A stretch of 64,000 nucleotides of DNA from Leptodactylus fallax (GCA_947044405.1 CAMRHE010000205.1:2356001-2420000), one strand, 5' to 3'; counted from the stretch's first letter, positions 1 through 12,470 are shown. The notes: generated by a model not told the origin, from the sequence alone. Numbers and translations are program-made.

Positions 1-1001
1 ATGTCCTTGCACAGTTAGCAGCTTCACGATATTGTGCAGCTGCAGGAGCGGTGAGCTAGCTGTTAGTGATAGTCAGACATCTCAAAGAGATGGAAAGGAT
101 GATTTATTAAGATCCCTGCCTTCCCGATCGATGTATACACAACTCCCATAATGTGGCTCCTGCCCAGCCCATGTGATTCGCTGGGTACTCTAGAGGACCC
201 AGATCAGCTCTGCGTGTATACTAGGAGGGTGTATTTCTCCTAAGTTATCAGCCCGAGTTTGAGAAGAAATCTGCAAAAAAAAAAAAAAAAAAAAAAAAAA
301 TGCAATGTTTATATGTCCTCCCCCAAAAAATTTATTTTGACCTTAGTAGGGGCATAATGTATTAAGAAAAAGAAAATATGCTGCAATAACCAATTGCAGA
401 ATTTCAGGTTAAAAGAAAGAGATATAAAAATGAAGCTTTATGTATCATTGAAAAAAGATATAATTCAAAAAAAGTTACAGCTTTACAAATTGCATGTACT
501 AAAAGAACAAAAATGTGTCCAATTATGAAGAAGGGAAAATAGTCCAGTTATGAAGTGGTTAAAGGGATTGTCTTCTTAGGATAATCCATTTTGGCAATTG
601 ACAATTAGCTTATCACAGAGTGTCCTGCTGCTTGGAACTTCAATGGTCACCTTGTAACAGGCATTCCTTTCACCTGCAGTGCCACCTTAGGGGAAATAAA
701 GCATTACACATTTTGGGTCCTCCAGAACAAATTATTTTTTAAATTGCTTTAGTCCCAATTTTTCCATCTCTATATGCAGGGACTCACTATCACTTCATTT
801 ATTGTATATGATATATAGCACATACCATGACACCTAAACACAAGATTTTAGCTGTTCTTGCAGGAATGTTTTATTTGACTTTTCTGTTGACTTTCAATAT
901 TCCAAAGCCTGGACTCATATTTTACTGTCAGGCAAGTGACTGTGTTCATGTAAGTCAGCTGTTTCATGGATTTTTTTCTTTATTCACTTTATCTTGTTCA
1001 G
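1..1001. other. Intron or upstream sequence, no gene seen
   Basis: AT-rich sequence with a run of 26 A at 275-300. It lies upstream of the first recognisable receptor exon and is probably intron. No exon with a matching GPCR segment was found here; the earlier exons of the receptor must lie outside the window. Confidence 0.6.
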
Positions 1002-1086
1002 CTCAGGGCTGATCATTCACTGGAAGCTGACAAAATGTCTGTAAACATCCAGAGACCATCACGGAAATCAGTCACAAAGATGCTGT
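1002..1086 (+). CDS. nmur2: Neuromedin U receptor-like GPCR, exon covering intracellular loop 3 to the start of TM6
   Basis: The exon encodes the end of TM5/intracellular loop 3, including NIQRPSRKSVTKML, which resembles the NMUR2 loop. A pyrimidine-rich tract ends in an AG at 1000-1001, and the donor GTAAGT starts at 1087. The exon ends after the first base of a codon, which the next exon completes as Phe. The three exons here add up to 471 bases, exactly 157 codons including the stop, if the exon starts at 1002; an alternative AG at 1005-1006 would break this. NMUR proteins are Gq-coupled plasma-membrane receptors for neuromedin U/S. The nmur2 symbol rests on resemblance of the C-terminal half; an amphibian NMUR paralogue cannot be excluded. 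Earlier exons (TM1-TM5) are not in the window. Confidence 0.82.
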
Positions 1087-1492
1087 GTAAGTATGAAATG
1101 AACTTTAGTATTGCGGAGTGTTCAATAGAGATGAATAGAAAATGTTTTCTGCTACCAACAAAGGAAGGATTGAAGATTATTAACAACGTGCTGAAAAAAA
1201 TATTGTGTATAGCAAATTATATATTGTATGTATAAATGCTACGTTCCATATGCTATACAAAGAGTACAATATATCAACCCATTCCCAAAATCTACCCTAC
1301 ATGTATGGTGGTTGTTGGGTATTTAAATATGGTGCGGACTCAGGGGCTGAATGCACGCCATAGCTGGCTTTGTTATACAGCAAACACCCATGGGTAGTGT
1401 CCGTAATTGGCAAAGGTCAAATGTGACAATCGCATAATGTGAGTTCAATCAGATCAATCAGAGGGGGGGGGCTTACCCTTACAAATCATCAT

Positions 1493-1740
1493 TTTGGTGG
1501 CTTAGTGGTTAGCACTGTGTCTTGCAACGCTGGAGTTGTGGGTTCCAGCCAAGGACAACATCTGCAAGGAGTTTATATGTTCTCCCTGTGTTTTCTTGGG
1601 TTTCTTCCCATACTCCAAAGATGTACTGATAGGAAACTTAGATTGTGAGCACTGCTTGGGACAGTGTTGACAATATCTGTAAAGCGCTGTTTAATATGAT
1701 AAATTTATATAAATATATAATAAAAATATATATTTATTTA
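1493..1740 (+). repeat. tRNA-derived SINE with L2-like tail
   Basis: A polymerase III A-box match, TGGCTTAGTGG, lies at 1498-1508. A B-box-like GGGTTCCAGCC lies about 32 bases downstream (1540-1550). The body runs through conserved SINE wording such as 'caaggacaacatctgcaagg' and 'gtaaagcgctg', and ends in an AT-rich tail. The head looks tRNA-derived and the tail resembles that of L2-type LINEs. The B box is degraded, so this is an old copy. Confidence 0.7.
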
Positions 1741-2169
1741 TATAAAAATAAATAAAAAATATGATAACTATATAAACTTCAGAACAATCATTTGACAGAA
1801 GGATAAAACCAGTTGAAAGTTTATTTAGAAGTGAAGTTATAAAAAAAAAGAGATTTTGAGAGGAAAAAAATTAAATAATTAAATATATGAAAGAGTGACA
1901 TGGCCTATGGAAACTTTTTTAGAGAGCAGAAAAGTCTGGCTCAGAGCCTAAAAACAGGGGTTCTTACGCTGAATTTCTGGCAAACAGCCAACCGAACCTG
2001 CTGCAATAATCATCACTATTGTATGAGAATTAGCATCTTTATACCGTTAACATATAATTGATTCTTAGAAGCATTATATGGTCTAAACAATAGGCCTGTC
2101 TCATCAAGACATCGCTATCTCTGTACCTCTGTCCCATCCTTTAGGTCTGGTAGTTCTGATGATGATAGG

Positions 2170-2395
2170 TAGAGATGAGTGAAGTATTAAAAAATTCGAT
2201 TCGGCAACTTCGCCGAATTTCGCAATACAATTCTATTCAATCCGAATTAAATCGCGGCAAATCGCGTAACAAAAACAGCTATTTATTGGCTGCAGAGAGC
2301 TGGGGTTGGTGGCAAAATGGCGGAACCCCTTGGATGCCGCGGTCATGTTTGACCACAGCATTCAAGGTGTTAAAACCCCCGATCGGTTATGGAGC
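2170..2395. mobile_element. hAT-type MITE (AGAGATGAG ends), truncated copy
   Basis: Starts with TAGAGATGAGTGAAGTATT and follows the copy at 6865-7355 closely through 'cggttatggagc', then diverges at about 2395. The second terminal inverted repeat and a target duplication are therefore missing. It lies in the intron between the first two receptor exons of the window. Confidence 0.7.
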
Positions 2396-2587
2396 AGGGT
2401 GTTAGGTGTCAGTTACAGTGTCTTGTAGCATGACTGAGGATATCAGCCAAACCAGAAAAGTGATCTGTACTCAGCTATTTAAAGAGCAAGGACCCATAAG
2501 GTGTAATCATCTGATAGCTTTGTGTATAACATGAAACACATTTGTAATTCAACTTTATATAATATATATTACCTCTTTTCTTATCAG

Positions 2588-2713
2588 TTGTCTTAGTCAT
2601 GGTCTTTGGCATCTGCTGGGCCCCCTTCCATGTGGACCGACTTTTCTTTAGTTTTGTTGTGGATTGGACTGAGCCCCTTGCCAATGTCTTTAACCTCATC
2701 CATGTTGTTTCCG
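2588..2713 (+). CDS. nmur2: Neuromedin U receptor-like GPCR, exon covering TM6 to the start of TM7
   Basis: Acceptor AG at 2586-2587; donor GTAAGT from 2714. The translation carries the TM6 signature [14 protein letters not shown] and then FNLIHVVSG, as in NMUR2. CWAPFH holds the conserved CWxP toggle of class A GPCRs. The exon is 126 bases and both of its splice junctions fall after codon position 1, so it splices in phase with its neighbours. The Gly codon at its end is completed by the exon at 13239, across an unusually large 10.5-kb intron filled with transposons. Confidence 0.88.
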
Positions 2714-3791
2714 GTAAGTTCTGTAATACATTTATTGCCTTTTCATCTTATAAATTAGTTTCCTAATTCACTGCACTGTGACTACATTTAATCCATGCTA
2801 GCGCATATGCAGACATTGTCTGTGGCTTTTTGGCTACTGCTGAGGATTGTTCAGAACCATGAAACCCTCTGGTGTCTTGGTATGGAGCGTGTCTTGATTA
2901 AACGTCTGAGATCTCATGAATAGCCAGACGTTTCTTTAATAAGAAATGTTTTGACACCTGCTAAATTTTGGTTTTGGAAAAAGGAAACCAAGTATCTATC
3001 TATCTACAAAGTATCTGTCCATCTACAAATGCAGAAATTGCAGCAGCACTCTGCACACAGCACCAGGACAAGTAAAAAAAATAGAGTTCAATTCAATCAA
3101 ATTGAATTTCTGGTATTGTTAAATATCTGCACATATAAATAAGCTAATATGATCTAGAAACTGCAACTATAGATTAGAGGTTCTTCGTTATACATATTTG
3201 ATCAAACAGTAACAAGCCCTGTACCTGCCCAGACAAGGCGGCCTCATTCAGAAAGAACCTTACACTAAATAAACATACCTCTTTTGGCCCCAGAATAGGT
3301 CTACAAATGTGTATATAGGGCAAGTAGGATCCAGAGCCATACTCTACTTAAAATAGCCTTGGGCAAATGGGAAAATGAAAAGCATACTTTATTACAATGA
3401 AATAGACCTGTACAATTGGAGGGAGTGCGGGTCCAATTGTCGAGGGAGCCACATACCCCTTGCAATAAGCATACAAACAATTCAGACCGCACATCCCAAT
3501 CTATCTATCTATAATCTTAGCGAAAGAAGGGCGACAAAAAAGGCTGAGGTTTTTATCTTTGGAATCCAAGAAGCTCATTCATCAAAGACATAAGATTTCT
3601 GCTTGGTGATTATTAAAAAGGTTTTCTAAAATAAGCCAAAAACAATAACCATTTTTTTTTCTGTGCAGAAAAATGGGATGAAACCTATGCAGGGAAAAAT
3701 AAAGCTTAGAGTACATTCCCTGCACTGGATTAGCTTTATTATTAATATATTACAGCAGGTCCAGCAGAGCCCCAATGATTACAATGATTAA

Positions 3792-3985
3792 AGGGGTTGT
3801 CCACAAATTTCAGGACTCAGGGAGGAGGCCAGGGAAAGTCAAGAACCAAAAAAAAAAAAAAAAAAAAAATCACACCTCACCTGTCCCTCATGCTCTGGTG
3901 TCCCCACTGCTAACTGGTCCAGCTCGTGGAGATCCTTTGCTGGCAGAAGACCTGCGCAGCACATGATTGGCCTCAGCGGTCACAG
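3792..3985. repeat. Possible TTAA-type non-autonomous element, one end
   Basis: TTAA at 3788-3791 is followed by AGGGGTTGTCCACAAATTT. A similar start (ttaaagaggttgtccaggca) and similar downstream wording ('tcacctgtccc') occur near 35745. The opposite end was not found, so the boundaries are approximate. Confidence 0.4.
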
Positions 3986-4099
3986 AAGAGGAACCGGTGA
4001 CGTCAATGAACATGACATTGTTATTGGAAGAAGCAATTGCTTTTTAAGGAGAGGGATTCTTTTTTTAAAAGAGCAAAAACAGTAACAATGCAGTTACAT

Positions 4100-5290
4100 G
4101 ACAAGAATCTAACTACTCATATGCTAAATAGTTGTAAGTCAAACGTGCCATGGATTTTGTCATTTGGTAATTTGCTGAAAGACCACACAAAGTGAACACT
4201 AACAGCAACACTGGAAACGTGTCTGCCAGTGCCACCACCAGCATCAGTTTCATCACCCCCACCCTAGTTTCCTCACCAGCAGGCCCATTTGATGTTGTGG
4301 CCATGTGTAGACTTGGCTCATTTCTATCACCACTGCCATCACTTTCATCCTCCAATGACTTCTAGTTGTCATCCTGACCCAGTTGCCAGGACCTGTCCAC
4401 AAAGGAATCATGATTGGCTATGTAATCGACTTTTCCACTTTTTTTAGACTCATTATCATGGCCAAAATTCATAATTTAAACCTTTAGATTTCCCCCAAGT
4501 GCCCCTACCTGTACATCTATTAGCACCCCCTCTGCCTCCTCCACATCAAAAGGCTGATTGTTCTTATCCAACTCATCAAGAACAGGAAGACTAAGAGGAA
4601 TATCTTTCTCAGCAGCCTTTCATTATTGTCTCTTTGGGACAAGGATGATGTTTCACTAGGGATTAGTGAAGACAGGCTTGATGGAATAAAAAGGCCACTT
4701 AGGATATTAGGTTTAACGATGGCTGAGGTGGAGGAGGAATACACTGAACTGTGACTTAAAGCCATGGCATCACTGTCAGATCTGTTCTGCTGTGATTGAG
4801 ATTAGCAGGCCAAGTAATCAAAATTTATGCTTCATTCTCCAGAATTACAACAGTAGTTTTGATATTATGACCTGCATTTTTATTCTTACTTGCAATGGTG
4901 GATGGCATGACAGTATATTGATTGTTTTCTCCTCGCCCTGTTCCCTGCCCTGTCTTTTTTCTAGACATTTTGCTGCTTATCTTTTTTACTATGAATGAAT
5001 TATATGGTGGTAAATAGGTAAATACAGGCTACAAAAAAAAAAACAAAAAAAAAAACTGGCACTAAACGCAAGAAATTATTATGTATAACAACACTGTGTT
5101 CAGTATGTAGAATATACTGGTAAATGAAGCCTACAAAACTGGTACTTAACCACAAGAAGTGATTGAATGTTACCCTATCGATGTTATGTAAGATTTGCCT
5201 ATACAACTGGTATTTAACCACATAAAATTAGTATATGTAACACAGAATTTGGTACTGAATGTAACTATTGCAATTAACTACAGAGAATAA
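4100..5290. other. Decayed sequence of unknown origin with imperfect repeats
   Basis: The minus strand over 4113-4765 holds short open stretches rich in Asp/Glu/Ser/Thr, which could be a ruined transposon gene, but no catalytic or zinc-finger motif is readable. From about 5030 to 5240, imperfect repeats of the form 'cctacaaaactggtacttaaccac' recur with a spacing near 80-95 bases. No function is assigned. Confidence 0.35.
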
Positions 5291-6669
5291 TGCAAAAAAA
5301 GGGTTAACAAAAAAGATTTTGCAGAGAAAGGGTGGCAGACTGTATGTAATTCACCAAAACACACCCCTGTGGATGCTGTGGAATTTTGACAATGAATATG
5401 ACTTCGGAAGGACACATTACGTCAGGAAATAATGCAAAAATTTATAGCAAAATATTATCACAGAAAGGGCTTTTGTATTTTTTTTCCCATTGTTCTTGCA
5501 GGCTGAGATCTGTCCTTGTTCTTCCTCTGCTTTCGTCTCCACAAAATGGCAACTCTCTGTGTATAAGCTTTTAGACTACATCATCAATGTGACCTATCCA
5601 CCCACAGCCCCCATGATTGATTGAGAGGCGGATGCAAGGGATTATGGGAAAGCCTACCTGGGTCACAGATTTAATGATCATCCCCCTCTATGCTTCTTCC
5701 TGATATTTTATATGGCATGCGTGCGTGTTCTCTCAAATGGAATTGCAAAAGTTTTGGTTTCATTAGGTACAGAAAGTTTCGAGAAATTTGGGTGGAATCT
5801 CCCATCTGTGTCCATACTGTACATAGCTAGGAATCGATTTCCAGTAGTATGAACACAACACAAAGACAATCACTACAATATTTGTTCTTCTGCTGCTTCC
5901 AGGCAGACAATGATGTCATTCATTTTGAGTGTCCATTGTGTCCAGACCCTTCCAGTGTGCAGAGATCCAGAGACTTGCTTATCCTTTGTACGTAATTGTG
6001 CAGCAGCGGGAACTACGACCGTCTTCCTGTATCTGCTTGTTGTATGTCATGTCATTGCAGATGTCACTCTACACAGCAGCTGTTATTATGATTTAATGAG
6101 CATAAAATGACAGACATGGATAATGTCTAAATTACAATCAGAAATCATAAGGCCTGGGTCGTGATAAAGCTATATACTCATATTATAAGCTAATAATGTT
6201 AGACACATCATATGACATATACTAACATACATAGAATATTTCAATGTGGGATTTGTATTTGTCATAGCAACTGTAATAAGTTTCCTTTAACTGGTCCTAC
6301 TCCACTGGAATAGATGCATAGGATAGTATCATTAATATGAAAAGTTACTTTGCAAATTTGCAGCAATTTTTGTATTATACCAAGCTATATAAAAAAAAAA
6401 AATTAAGCAATTCTCAAAAAAGGATACAGTTACAACAGTTTTGTGTCTATAGCACCTTTGCAGACCTATATGTATTCATGGTAACAGAGAACAAATACAT
6501 TTTTACGTAGTCTGATCCTACAGTTATATTCCCCATCTGGCCACTACTATTGCTATCGTATATTGCAAAAACAAACAGTACTTACTAAGTTACTTGACTT
6601 TCTAACAAATTGGTCATAGTGTATATCTGAGAAATTAGACTGTGTGCCTTACTGAAGACATGGACTGAT

Positions 6670-7640
6670 ATAAACTATGACAATCTGTGTGCAGCACTGC
6701 AGAATAGTCCTCACAACACCAATCCCCATGCAAAAACTAGGACTGGCATGCCAGCTGACATCGTGGAGGGGAAGTAATAGTTCTTTTTACTCAGTCACAG
6801 TCCCAATTTTGTACATATCCTTCTGTCTCTTCATGGAATCCCAGACAGACTCAATGATGTTGAGTAGAGATGAGTGAAGTATTAAAAAATTCGATTTGGC
6901 AACTTCGCCGAATTTCGCGATATGATTCTATTTGATCCAAATTAAATCGCGGCCAATCGCGTACCAAAAACAGCTATTTATTGGCTGCAGAGAGCCAGGG
7001 TGGGCGGCAAAATGGCGGAACCCCTTGGATGCTGTGGTCATGTTTGACCACTGCATCCAAGTTGTTAAACCCCCCAATCGGTTATGGAGCTGTCCATAAC
7101 CGATCTGGGGGGATTTAACATTTGGATGCAGCGGTCAAGCATGCCGTGTGTGCTCGCGAAGGGGTTAAAGGGATGTGACATCGCAGGGCTGGCTGCTGAT
7201 TGGCTGCACACATGGCATTGTGGGTGATCCTGAGTTCCCAGAGTTCCTAGCCCCATGTAGAGCAGCCATTTTGAACTAACTGTGAATCGTTACCACGAAG
7301 TGTGAGGAAATTCGGATCGAATTCCACTTCTGCAGCTTCAATTCGCTCATCTCTAATCTTGAGATCAGGAATCTGTGGAGGTCACATCACTTCCAGGACT
7401 ACTTGCTCTTCTTTGTGCTGAAGACACTGGCTATATGTTTGGGGTTGTTGTCCTGTGGCAGAATAAATTCAAAGCCAATCAGTTTCTTCTCCGATGGTAT
7501 CGCTCAAGTCTTAGCAATGACACCATTAATACTGAACAAATCCCCAACTCTATTTGCTGAAATACAGCCCCAAACTAGCCACATACCTCTACCATGCTTC
7601 ACTGTACTCAGACACTTGACAAAAGAACCTGACAAATTGT
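6670..7640 (-). pseudogene. Decayed Tc1/mariner transposase, split by a hAT MITE
   Basis: On the minus strand, fragments of a Tc1-type transposase are readable: a segment like WGCISANRVGDLFSINGV, then LPQDNNPKHIASVF (counterpart of the [10 protein letters not shown] motif around the second catalytic Asp). After the interruption comes LNIIESVWDSMKRQKD, counterpart of the LNPIExxW block with the third catalytic acid. Stops and frame changes are frequent. The MITE at 6865-7355 lies exactly inside the block that should read continuously, and its 8-bp duplication is made of Tc1 sequence. Family differs from the Tc1 copies at 22970 and 35920. Terminal repeats were not identified. Confidence 0.7.
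6865..7355. mobile_element. hAT-type MITE with 8-bp target duplication
   Basis: Terminal inverted repeats TAGAGATGAGTGAA (left) and TTCGCTCATCTCTA (right). Flanked by ATGTTGAG (6857-6864) and ATCTTGAG (7356-7363), an 8-bp duplication with one mismatch, the size typical of hAT transposases. No coding capacity. It interrupts a Tc1 fossil, so it is the younger of the two. Confidence 0.85.
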
Positions 7641-9430
7641 CAAAAGTGGAGGTTGGGGGTCATCTAGGTAATAGTAACCAGAACATAATAAGTTTTCAAG
7701 TACACTTTAAAAAGATGTTTAGAAGAGGGGGTACCAAAACAAGAAGGTCAATTTTCACCAGCTAAGAGAGGAGCTTAACAGAATAAACTGGGACAATGTT
7801 CTCTAAGTGAAGGGAACACAAAGTAAATGGGTCACTTCAAAAACATTCTTAAATAGGGCCAGTGAAAAATACCTACTTTATGGGAATAACTGTATTAGAA
7901 AACTAATGTGGCTAACTAAAATGGTAAGAAGTGTAATGAGGGATAAAAAGTGTTTAAAATACTAAAACAAGAAGGTAGTTATGAGGCATTAAAAATTATA
8001 TAAAGAAAAATAAATTGTTTAAAAGACAAATAAAGGCAGCAAAGATTGAGCAGAGAGAATAATCAAAAAGGAGGGTAAAAATAATCCAAAAATATTCTTC
8101 AACAACATAAATAATAATAAAACTAAAAACTGGCAATATGGACCCACTCCAAAATAATCAGGGTGTAATGGTGGAGGAGGATGAGGAAAAGGCAGCTCTA
8201 CTTAAAACCTTCTTCTTTACTTTATTTACACAGGAAAATCCAATGAGAAAAGACATGATCATGGGTAATGTAAATTCTCCATTAAATGTCTCCTGTTTAA
8301 TCTAGGAAGTAGTGCGACATTGATGGCATACACCTCTGATTTCTGAGGGAATTATGCATAGTGAGGGAATTATGCATAGTGATAGACAAAACCTCGTTTG
8401 TAATATTTAATGATTCAGTGATGACTGGGTCTGTTCCACAGGATTGGTGCATAAGAAATATGGTGCCAATATTGAAAATGAGGTCTAAAAGTGAGGCTGG
8501 AAACTATAGGCCAGTAAACTTAATCTCTGTTATGGGAAAATCGTTTGAAGGGTTTTTAAAGAAATGTTATCCTGGAGTATCTCAATGATAATAAACTTCT
8601 AACACAGTATCACCATGGGTTTATGAGGGATCAGTCCTGGCAGACTAATCTGATCAGCCTTTATGAGGAGGTCAGTACCAGACTGGAGATGTAGTATATC
8701 TGCACTTTTCAAAGTTGTTTGATACTGTACCACATAAAAGTTTGCTACATAAAATGAAAATAATGGGATTAGGGGAAAATATTAGTAACTGTCTCACTTG
8801 TAAGAAACAGAAGGTAGTTATTAATGTAGGACAGCATTGGGTCCTCTTCTTTTTAATATATTTATTAATGACCTGGTAGAAGGTTTACAGATTAGAATCT
8901 CAGAAAATGGAGATGATACAAAGCTATGTAAAGTAGTTAACACAGAGGAGGATAGTGTCATATTCCAGAGGGATTTAGTGAACCTGGAAGCTTGGGCAGA
9001 GAAATGGCAGAGTTTTAATGTAGATAAATGTAAAGTTATGCTCCTGGGCCATGGAAAGAAGTGTTACAATTATGTATTAAATGATAAAATACTGTTCAAG
9101 ACTACTGCTGCAAAAGACTTGGCAATATTGGTGGACAGTAAACTTAATTTTAGCAAGCAGTACCAGGCAGCTGCTGCCAAAGCAAATAAAATCATGGGCT
9201 TCATAAATGATATAGCTGAACTGGTCTGGTGCAGAGGAGGGAGACCAGTTAAAGGGATGGGTGGATTAGACTATAAAGACTTGTTATCAAATTTGGGGTT
9301 GTTCAGTTTGAAAAAGAGACAGCTTAATCTCTAAGTGGATTACCATAGTCATAGGCATGGATTCTTTACAGTAAGAGCGGTGAGACTATGGAACTCACTG
9401 CCACAGGATGTGGTGATAAGTGATGACTGA
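7640..9430 (+). pseudogene. CR1-type LINE, decayed endonuclease and reverse transcriptase
   Basis: Scattered frames on the + strand read as CR1 ORF2. HLGNSNQNIISFQVHF (about 7655-7705) corresponds to the C-terminal endonuclease. The RT stretch from 8361 contains EAGNYRPVNLISVMGK. From 8837, GPLLFNIFINDLVEG is followed by NGDDTKL, which stands where FADDTKL is expected, so Phe/Ala of the catalytic box are lost but both Asp remain. EAWAEKWQSFNVDKCKVM and AVRLWNSLPQDV (about 9380-9415) complete the typical order. Many stops and frame shifts make it inactive. Left boundary is set where Tc1 similarity ends. Confidence 0.8.
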
Positions 9431-9929
9431 TAAAAAATACATTATTAAGAGGGGACTTTCTTGAAATTAAGAATATCATACTGTAGATTATGAGAGCTAG
9501 TATATGTCGAGTCGTCTGATTGACTCCATATTAATTCTGCAGCAGGCACCAACACAAATTATACAATCAATGTCATTAAGAACTATGTTCAGGATAAAGA
9601 ATAGCAAGGCGCCCTGGAAGTGATGATGTGACCTACATAGAATCCTGACCTCAACATCAGTCTTGGGTTACATTAAGAAATATAAGGATATGAGCTAGAG
9701 AGAGAAGATCTTGGTTACTTCTCTAAGATGATTACTTCCCTGCCGAGTTTCTTCAAAAACTGTGTGCAAGTATACCTAGGAGAACTGATGTGGTTTTGAA
9801 GGAACAGGGTGGTCACACTTAATATTGATTGGATTTAGATTTACCTTACGTTCATTCAATTTGCATTATGTTAATTGACCAAAATAAGCTATTTAAAAGA
9901 TAGATAGCACTTCTGTCCATTGTAAGAAT

Positions 9930-10300
9930 CAGTTCACTCTTTTCCTATCAGTCCCTGCACAAGGGTACAAATCAGTATGATTAAAGTACATCAAGCAACC
10001 AAGCCTCTGTTGCGTTTCTCAACCTAAATGGATCCTTAGTCATGGTAAGGTTACAATTGAAAAAGCCCACCTGAAATAACCTAAATTGGGTTAATGCCCC
10101 CTTGGACACAGGCAAGACTATTCAATTACTAAAAAACATGTTATAAACTAAAATCAATATACTATTCATATACAAGTTTACCAATATCAACTCATTTCTG
10201 ACATTTACACCGTTTGGCCAAATTGTATTTATCAGGAGGATCCAAAATTTCTCCCCATCAAGAAGAGTTCTTCTCTGGTCTGGACCTGAAAAACGGAAAC
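9930..10300 (-). pseudogene. Penelope-like element remnant, C-terminal end and 3' UTR
   Basis: The minus strand encodes RRTLLDGEKFWILLINTIW followed by PNGVNVRNEL, matching the end of PLE GIY-YIG endonucleases (typically a conserved E..WI..L.T..P.GLN ending). The 3' UTR below it shares about 90 bases with the + strand copy near 12370-12460, including GTCCAAGGGGGCAT and CCATGACTAA. Further down, GGTTGAGAAACGCAAC contains the GAAAC element seen near PLE hammerhead motifs. Only the 3' end survives. Confidence 0.6.
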
Positions 10301-11044
10301 CCAATCCACTTAAAAAGTGGTTACCCGCGGAAACCCACATACCTCATAGACTATAATGGAGTCCACTCGGTTTCCGCAATCGCAGAGAGTAAAGTCTTTT
10401 CTCTCTGCATATTTCAAGTGGAATCGGGGACGGAGTCCCTGAACCCAATGCACGTGTGATCAAAGCCTTATTCTTTCTTTCTTTCAATGTTCATTCAATT
10501 ACATTAAGTACATTCATTTCAATAAATCACGTCTCTAGTTACAATTCATAAAAGTATGACTCTTATATTGCTTACTGTCAGTTTTCAGATTAATCTCTTT
10601 AATCTGAAGTGTAAAGATGCAGCACATACATCCAAGCCTCATCTCTAAGCCAAAGCCAAATACCTGTAGGTTCATCTTGTCTACACCAAAGGTGAAGGAA
10701 AGAATTGATCCTATTGTTCGGGCTCTTCGTGTAGAGAATCTGCAGCCTTAATAAAGGATAGAGCTACTTGTATCATCCTGACAACACAGAAATATATGTG
10801 GAAACAATATGATGTATTCCACTTTTCAGCTCCTTTCCCTTATTCCCTATAAAGCCTGAGGGTTTCTTACCTATACTTATTCTCATAGTTCTTAAGCTCC
10901 AGTCTGGATAACCCTGCTTTAAAACTCTTTTAGAAATGGTGTTTAACTTTATGGAAAATGCAGCATATGGCATAAAGTTTTGTCTTGCCTTTAGCATTTT
11001 CCCCAAAGATACCCATTTAATAGTAGGGGTGGCTCAGTTTACCA
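10301..11044. other. Intron sequence, nothing recognised
   Basis: No coding similarity, repeat ends or RNA gene recognised. Composition is ordinary AT-rich intron. Confidence 0.55.
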
Positions 11045-11320
11045 TGTAAGGTCGGGGCCCCACGCTGTGTTTTACATTACCTGAAAAGTGGATGGGATTC
11101 TGGCTAATTCCATCCATACATTGCAGAAAAAATCTGCAGCGGAAATGCTGCGATTTCAAAAATACAGCATGTCAATTATACCTACGGAAATGCAGGCGTT
11201 TTTCCATATAGTTATAATAGAGGCAGAAAGTCTGCGAAGGAAAACTCTAAAGACTTTCCCTGAAAAACGCTACAGTCTTTTCCACAGCATTTTTTGGCTA
11301 CGTGGAGCCTTAGCCTAAAA
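11045..11320. repeat. Interspersed repeat with GGCTAAGGC-type ends
   Basis: Begins 'taaggtcggggccccacg' and ends 'tacgtggagccttagcct', giving imperfect inverted ends. The body (for example 'gtggatgggattctggctaa', 'gcagaaagtctgcgaaggaa') matches the repeat at 48975-50974. Likely a non-autonomous DNA transposon; no clear target duplication was found. Confidence 0.6.
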
Positions 11321-11984
11321 TGGTATTGCTAACAGTGGGTTCGTGGAAAGTGGACGTCTGAACTATGCAGTCAATTCCTGCAAGAAGCGGTCGCATTGGA
11401 GGTGGGAATAGGCTGTTATGAATATTGGTAAGCCAGTAGTAGATTGGAATCACTGGATACTTTCATAAACATATATTTACGTGGTTTAGCAGCCAATACA
11501 CCCAAACTCAGACCATATTTCAAAAAGTCCATTGAGCTGATTTTTGCATTGCTGAGTTGTATCACAATTAATAACGTTATATCTGCTCGGTTAATTTAAT
11601 GAACAACTTAGTATTAAGGAACACCGCTGTACCGCCATTGTTAGATGATCTAATAGTTAAATCCTTATGGTCCCTCAAGGAAAGAATAGCTTTATACTCA
11701 GCAACAGATAGATAACTGACAAGACTACAATCCGTCCGCCTATGCAGCTCAAAGAAAAAAAAAAAAGAAAAATTACATCTGATCAGACTGTAAATGATGA
11801 ATTATTCCTAATAAACTCTGTTTGTACCATCCAGGTCCACAGATGCATCACCATGTGTAAAGAAATGTGTCCTAACTATAAGAAATCTTATAAAACTATT
11901 CACATCACGGTTAGCACCAAACAAATCAAAATGCGTCATGAACGTGTATATGTGCTGCAAGTGTGCACTTCAGATTAAAGAGAT

Positions 11985-12470
11985 TAATAGGAAAACTGAT
12001 GGTGTGCAAAATAAGATTAATATTTGTATTAATGATAAGACTAGACACGTAGCATATTGCATTGAATGTACCAGGAGTATTTTAATACATATTGGCTGAA
12101 GTAGATTGGAAAGAAGGAATAAAAGAACATTTGAGAGACTTTACTAATCCCTTGTATAAAGTTTTTGCTTCTCCAGCTTGGAGAGGGTTAAGAAAGCTAT
12201 TAGGAGAGGGGACTGGAGAAAAACTTTCCCTGATAAAGAATGATTTTGGAACCTCCGTAAGATTACAATGTGGCCAAATGGTTCAAATGTCAGAAATAGT
12301 TAGACGTGTTTTTGTGCTTATTGGTTTTGTTTTATGACGTGGTTTTTAGTAACTGAATATGTTCGCCTGAGTCCAAGGGGGCATGAATCCAATTTAGGCT
12401 ATTTCAGTTGTGCTTTTTCAATTGCAGCCCTACCATGACTAAATTGGGATCAATGGCTTAGATGTTTGGC
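11985..12470 (+). pseudogene. Penelope-like element remnant, GIY-YIG region and 3' UTR
   Basis: Frames on the + strand give TRHVAYCIECTRSILIHIG, resembling the VxYxIxCxxCxxxYIG start of the PLE GIY-YIG domain. This is followed in another frame by KEGIKEHLRDF (the R/KIxEH block) and then RRGDWRKTFPDKE and ITMWPNGSNVRN near the C-terminus. The latter aligns with the minus-strand copy at 10200-10290. Frame changes and a stop show that it is dead. The shared 3' UTR runs to about 12460. Together the two copies form a head-to-head pair with their 3' ends pointing outward. Confidence 0.6.

Larger units (their letters stand above)
2714..6660. other. Large NMUR intron, first part, no gene
   Basis: Apart from the weak repeats listed separately at 3792 and 4100, this stretch shows only AT-rich intron sequence with short A-runs (3849-3868 and 5033-5056). 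No exon with GPCR similarity and no RNA gene was recognised. Confidence 0.6.

Noticed and set aside
827..1012. Open frame with a hydrophobic start, considered as an earlier GPCR exon
   Set aside because: No resemblance to NMUR transmembrane segments and no usable donor; the supported exon begins at 1002 in another frame.
7403..7765. 120-codon open frame
   Set aside because: It crosses the junction of a reversed Tc1 fossil and a CR1 LINE and has no coherent domain.
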